NCBI GenBank assembly: GCA_905233835.1
Contig: CAJOGB010000012.1
Coordinates: forward strand, 17,001 to 25,305
DNA length: 8,305 nt
Direction: 5' to 3'
Origin: an uncultured Lachnospiraceae bacterium
Lineage (GTDB): Bacteria > Bacillota > Clostridia > Lachnospirales > Lachnospiraceae
Shown: one piece after another, positions 6,017-8,305 of the stretch
Layout: every line of letters begins with the position of its first letter
Position numbering within the stretch: the stretch's first letter is position 1
Notes under the pieces: generated by a model
The model's input: only the letters and a program-made list of their open reading frames with translations
Databases searched by the model: none
What the model was told of the DNA's origin: nothing
Position numbers and translations under genes: made by a program

Positions 6017-6436
6017 TTAAAAGGGTAATGTTTCATCCACATTCTCCGGAATATTTAAGAAATCATTGCCTGCATCGGTGCTGGGTGTGAAAGAAGAATC
6101 TCCGCCACCTGCCTGAGATGCATTTTTGCTCTCTGCAAATTCAATGTTATTGGTAATTACCTGATAGGAACGAACTTCCTGACCATCTCTATTCGTGTAG
6201 TTGTTCTGCTGAATCTCTCCCTCAACAAGAACCTTTGTACCTTTCTTAAGGTACTTCTCCACGAATTCGCCCTGCTTTCCGAAAGCAGTGCAGTTAAAGA
6301 AGTCAGCTTCCGCCTGTCCCTCTCTCTTAAATCTACGATCAACTGCGATAGAGAAGCTAGCTACTCCGGTACCGCTCTGTCCATAACGCATTTCCGGGTC
6401 ACGTGTTAAACGTCCCATTAAAATTACTTTGTTCAT
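6017..6436 (-). CDS. ssb: Single-stranded DNA-binding protein
   Basis: This is a 139-aa SSB that coats single-stranded DNA in replication, repair and recombination. The N-terminal OB fold (about 1-105) has the usual MNKVILMGRLTRDPEMRYGQ opening, then FFNCTAFGKQGEFVEKYLKKG and VEGEIQQNNY. A short Gly/Ser/Pro-rich linker ends in the acidic tip DETLPF, which recruits partner proteins; the more usual form is DDDIPF. It is rather short for the family because the linker is short. ATG at 6436 is preceded by AAGGAGA. It lies between rpsF (26 nt gap) and rpsR (16 nt gap), the conserved bacterial order. Confidence 0.97.
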   Translation of the reverse strand: MNKVILMGRLTRDPEMRYGQSGTGVASFSIAVDRRFKREGQAEADFFNCTAFGKQGEFVEKYLKKGTKVLVEGEIQQNNYTNRDGQEVRSYQVITNNIEFAESKNASQAGGGDSSFTPSTDAGNDFLNIPENVDETLPF

Positions 6437-6462
6437 AAATTACATTCTCCTTAATAAAAACC

Positions 6463-6753
6463 CTATGCCTCGTCTTTGCGAACACATAAGAAACGAAGAA
6501 CGTTATCCATAATACGAACATTCTCTTCGATCTGAGCCGGAGCATCTGCTTCAGCATCAAACTGAATGAAATAGTAGAATGCTTCGTCCATCTTCTGGAT
6601 TTCGTAAGCTGTCTTCTGCTTACCCCAATCTTCAACGTCTGTCACGTTACCGCCAAAGCGAGTGATATATTCCTTCGCTTTTTCAACTGTGGCAGTTCTG
6701 GCATCGTCTTCGATCTTCGCATTCACAACGAGTGCTAATTCATACTTGTTCAT
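6463..6753 (-). CDS. rpsF: 30S ribosomal protein S6 (bS6)
   Basis: This small-subunit protein (96 aa, full length, without an E. coli-type acidic tail) forms a heterodimer with S18 on 16S rRNA. Family landmarks are MNKYELALVVNAKI at the start, the central DWGKQKTAYEI (usually WGKRRLAYEI), YYFIQFDA, and the C-terminal NVRIMDNVLRFLCVRKDE. ATG at 6753 has AAAGGAGG upstream. It is the first gene of the operon, with a promoter at 6833-6861 and a structured leader that may allow feedback by the S6:S18 complex. Confidence 0.97.
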   Translation of the reverse strand: MNKYELALVVNAKIEDDARTATVEKAKEYITRFGGNVTDVEDWGKQKTAYEIQKMDEAFYYFIQFDAEADAPAQIEENVRIMDNVLRFLCVRKDEA

Positions 6754-6776
6754 GCTTTTTACCTCCTTTTGGTCTA

Positions 6777-6826
6777 GTGGCCCCGAATATCAGTTTCGGA
6801 GCAAGGATATAATATTTATACCACGG
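6777..6826 (-). ncRNA. Structured 5' leader of rpsF; candidate S6:S18 autoregulatory element
   Basis: On the minus strand the leader begins near CCGTGG and can fold into an outer GTGG/CCAC pairing (6821-6824 with 6777-6780). This encloses a 7-bp hairpin CTCCGAA/TTCGGGG (6795-6801 with 6781-6787, one G-U pair) with a 7-nt loop. The structure ends 23 nt before the rpsF start. Many bacteria have an rpsF leader bound by S6:S18 and recognised by a CCG element. CCG occurs both at the 5' base and in the hairpin here, but I cannot confirm the exact consensus from memory. Confidence 0.45.
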
Positions 6827-6832
6827 TTCACA

Positions 6833-6861
6833 ATAATAACATCTTATCAAGGTGATTTCAA
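6833..6861 (-). promoter_or_regulatory. Promoter of the rpsF-ssb-rpsR operon
   Basis: The minus strand has TTGAAA (6861-6856) and TATTAT (6838-6833) separated by exactly 17 bp, each one mismatch from the sigma-A consensus. The expected start near 6826 falls at the first base of the structured leader. The DNA just upstream (about 6870-6918) is very AT-rich, as in strong promoters of ribosomal genes. Confidence 0.65.
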
Positions 6862-6973
6862 GGGAAATTTTATTAAATCTTGTTAATTTTTATTAAATTT
6901 TTATGAACAAAATTACCACCACTAGATATGGATGTTTTCCTTATATATGACCCGTATATCTATGCATGAAGTA

Positions 6974-7703
6974 TTATACTTGAATTTGTGAAAATACTTC
7001 TCCGATGGCATCGGCGATTACAAGATCCGCCATGGAGTCTCTGGCGGTTGCGGATTTGTTCACCAAAACCAAATGATCTCCCCGGAAATAATCAATAAGT
7101 CCCGCGGCAGGATACACCACGAGAGAAGTTCCTCCTATAATAAGTACGTCCGCATGACTGATTTCGGATACGGATTCCTCCAGTGTTCTTGAATCCAAAC
7201 CTTCCTCATATAAAACCACGTCCGGTTTAATCACACCACCGCACTTCGGACAGTGGGGTGTGGCAGATCCCCCGTTTTGCCACTCTTCTTTAAAGGAAAG
7301 CATGGCATCTTCATCGTAAAACGCTTGTCAACATAACCGTTGTTGATAAATTCTTCCAATTCTTTCAATTTGTTAACACGTGCAGACCGTCGATGTTTTG
7401 GGTGATTACGGAAGTAAGCTTTCCCGCCGCCTCCATCTCTGCCAGTTTTTTATGTGCCGCGTTTGGCTGTGCACCTTTTAATAGGATCTTGTCATAATAG
7501 AACTTATAGAACTCATCCGTTTTTCGCATAAAAAACGTATGACTTAGAATGGTTTCCGGCGGGTAATCATACTTTTGATGGTACAAGCCGTCCACACTTC
7601 GAAAATCGGGAATGCCGCTTTCCGTGGACACCCCGGCACCGCCGAAGAAGACGATGCGCTTTGCATCGCTTACGATTTGTTGTAACTTTTCAACCTTCTC
7701 CAT
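6974..7703 (-). pseudogene. Broken Sir2-family NAD-dependent protein deacylase (sirtuin)
   Basis: An intact version would remove acyl groups from lysines using NAD. The first half (from ATG 7703, AAGGAGGGG upstream) reads well for 108 residues: GAGVSTESGIPDFRS (22-36) and TQNIDGLH (101-108), then stops at 7365. The second half is open from about 7318 to 6974 in another frame and carries CPKCGGVIKPDVVLYEEGLD and GGTSLVVYPAAGLI. Between them a third frame reads NKLKELEEFINNGYVDKRF, which joins the second half if one T is restored in the T-run at 7318-7321. The expected segment after NIDGLH, with AGS, the catalytic His of ELHG and the first Cys pair, is absent. That implies loss of roughly 25-30 codons plus a frameshift. 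The gene is coupled to rsmI (12 nt gap). It is most likely inactive; an assembly error is the main alternative. Confidence 0.85.
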
Positions 7704-7715
7704 AAAAACCCCTCC

Positions 7716-8305
7716 TTATAATAATGCATTATAAATATCGCGTTTGCTGACGCCGCGGTCCTTTGCCACGGCTTTCATGGCGTCTTTCTTATCCATGCCT
7801 TCGTCTAAGTATTGCTGCAAATGCTCTTCAATGGAAAGCTCCTCCCAACGAGCGGTTTCCTCTGCTACCACTTCTTCCCTTGTTTTACCTGCGATGATTA
7901 AAACGTATTCCCCCCGAGGATCGTTGGTTTCATAATAAGCGCAGGCATCCTCCAAAGTGGTCTTTCGATGCTCCTCAAACTTTTTTGTCAACTCACGACA
8001 AATGGTAATATCCCGATTTCCCAATACCTGTAAGAGTTCCTTTAAGGTCTCTTTTAAGCGATGGGGTGCCTCGTACACAATCAGAGTACGGGTTTCCCGT
8101 TCCATTTCCTCCAAAACTCTGCGACGTTCCTTTTTCTCCTTCGGAAGAAAGGCTTCAAAGGCAAATCGTCTTGTTTTTTGTCCGGATGATGTCAATGCGA
8201 CAACTGACGCTGTCGCTCCCGGGATAGCAGACACATTGTAGCCCTCTTCATAGCACATAGCCACCAGTTCTTCTCCCGGATCGGAGATACCCGGTGAACC
8301 GGCAT
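7716..8305 (-). CDS. rsmI: 16S rRNA (cytidine1402-2'-O)-methyltransferase, C-terminal part (runs off the right edge)
   Basis: RsmI uses SAM to methylate the 2'-O of C1402 in the decoding centre of 16S rRNA. About 195 C-terminal residues are visible of a family length near 280. The frame is open to the edge, and its first residues, AGSPGISDPGEELV, match the family DAGxPGISDPG motif, so the true start lies outside. Further landmarks are IPGATASVVALTSSG, FAFEAFLPKEKKERRRVLEE, YEAPHRLKETLKEL, ICRELTKKFEE and RGEYVLIIAG. A C-terminal helix-turn-helix-like tail, EEHLQQYLDEGMDKKDAMKAVAKDRGVSKRDIYNALL in shape, ends the protein (LSIEEHLQQYLDEGM is followed by VAKDRGVSKRDIYNALL). Its stop codon overlaps the ribosome binding site region of the sirtuin gene, so the two are probably co-transcribed. 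Confidence 0.96.
   Translation of the reverse strand, partial: AGSPGISDPGEELVAMCYEEGYNVSAIPGATASVVALTSSGQKTRRFAFEAFLPKEKKERRRVLEEMERETRTLIVYEAPHRLKETLKELLQVLGNRDITICRELTKKFEEHRKTTLEDACAYYETNDPRGEYVLIIAGKTREEVVAEETARWEELSIEEHLQQYLDEGMDKKDAMKAVAKDRGVSKRDIYNALL

Noticed and set aside
6399..6635. Minus-strand open frame overlapping rpsF and ssb
   Set aside because: It is out of frame with both conserved genes and has low-complexity, unnatural composition.
6923..6962. Inverted repeat TAGATAT...ATATCTA downstream of the sirtuin remnant, as a terminator
   Set aside because: The stem is short and AT-only apart from one pair, with a 26-nt loop and no U-tract on the minus strand.
6970..6982. Palindrome AAGTATTATACTT across the sirtuin stop codon
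   Set aside because: It is short and AT-rich with a 1-base centre; no promoter is nearby to give it a role.
1..8305. CRISPR arrays, transposases, integrases, tRNA or rRNA genes, phage or defence genes
   Set aside because: None seen. No regularly spaced repeats occur, every sizeable minus-strand frame is accounted for by metabolic or housekeeping genes, and no tRNA-like fold was recognised.

Overview
The window looks like a chromosomal segment of a Gram-positive Clostridia member, probably Lachnospiraceae. This is an inference from four things: moderate GC, strong AGGAGG-type ribosome binding sites, a lipoprotein-type sugar-binding protein, and a compact rpsF-ssb-rpsR operon. Every gene I can support lies on the minus strand, so transcription runs from high to low coordinates.

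The right end (8305 to 6974) holds the C-terminal two thirds of RsmI, the 16S rRNA 2'-O-methyltransferase. It is followed 12 nt later by a Sir2-family NAD-dependent deacylase gene that is broken in its middle. The first half (NAD-binding motifs) and second half (CPKC half of the zinc ribbon, GTSLVVYPAA) are well preserved. The piece carrying the catalytic His and the first Cys pair is missing, and the two halves are out of frame.

The core operon rpsF-ssb-rpsR (6753 to 5755) follows. It has a good sigma-A-type promoter, a structured 5' leader that may be an S6:S18 autoregulatory element, and a strong terminator at 5694-5731.

The left two thirds is a carbohydrate-use locus. In transcription order it contains an AraC-family regulator (5625 to 4684), a lipoprotein sugar-binding protein (4397 to 3027), two CUT1 permeases (2915 to 2022 and 2029 to 1181) and a GH2 beta-galactosidase running off the left edge (1079 to 1). 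The likely logic is that the regulator senses a sugar and controls the promoter upstream of the binding protein. The transporter then imports a galactoside or galacto-oligosaccharide, which the cytoplasmic beta-galactosidase cleaves. No ATPase gene is present, so a shared MsmX-type ATPase elsewhere is likely. Two hairpins inside the operon, one after the binding protein and one before lacZ, suggest graded expression.

The 286-nt gap upstream of the binding-protein gene contains a TATAAT box, a leader palindrome and several further TTTGCA-type inverted repeats, which may be operators. I see no clearly new defence or mobile system. The most interesting items are the operator cluster, the terminator-graded operon, the decayed sirtuin and the rpsF leader. 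No gene-free stretch exceeds 300 bases.
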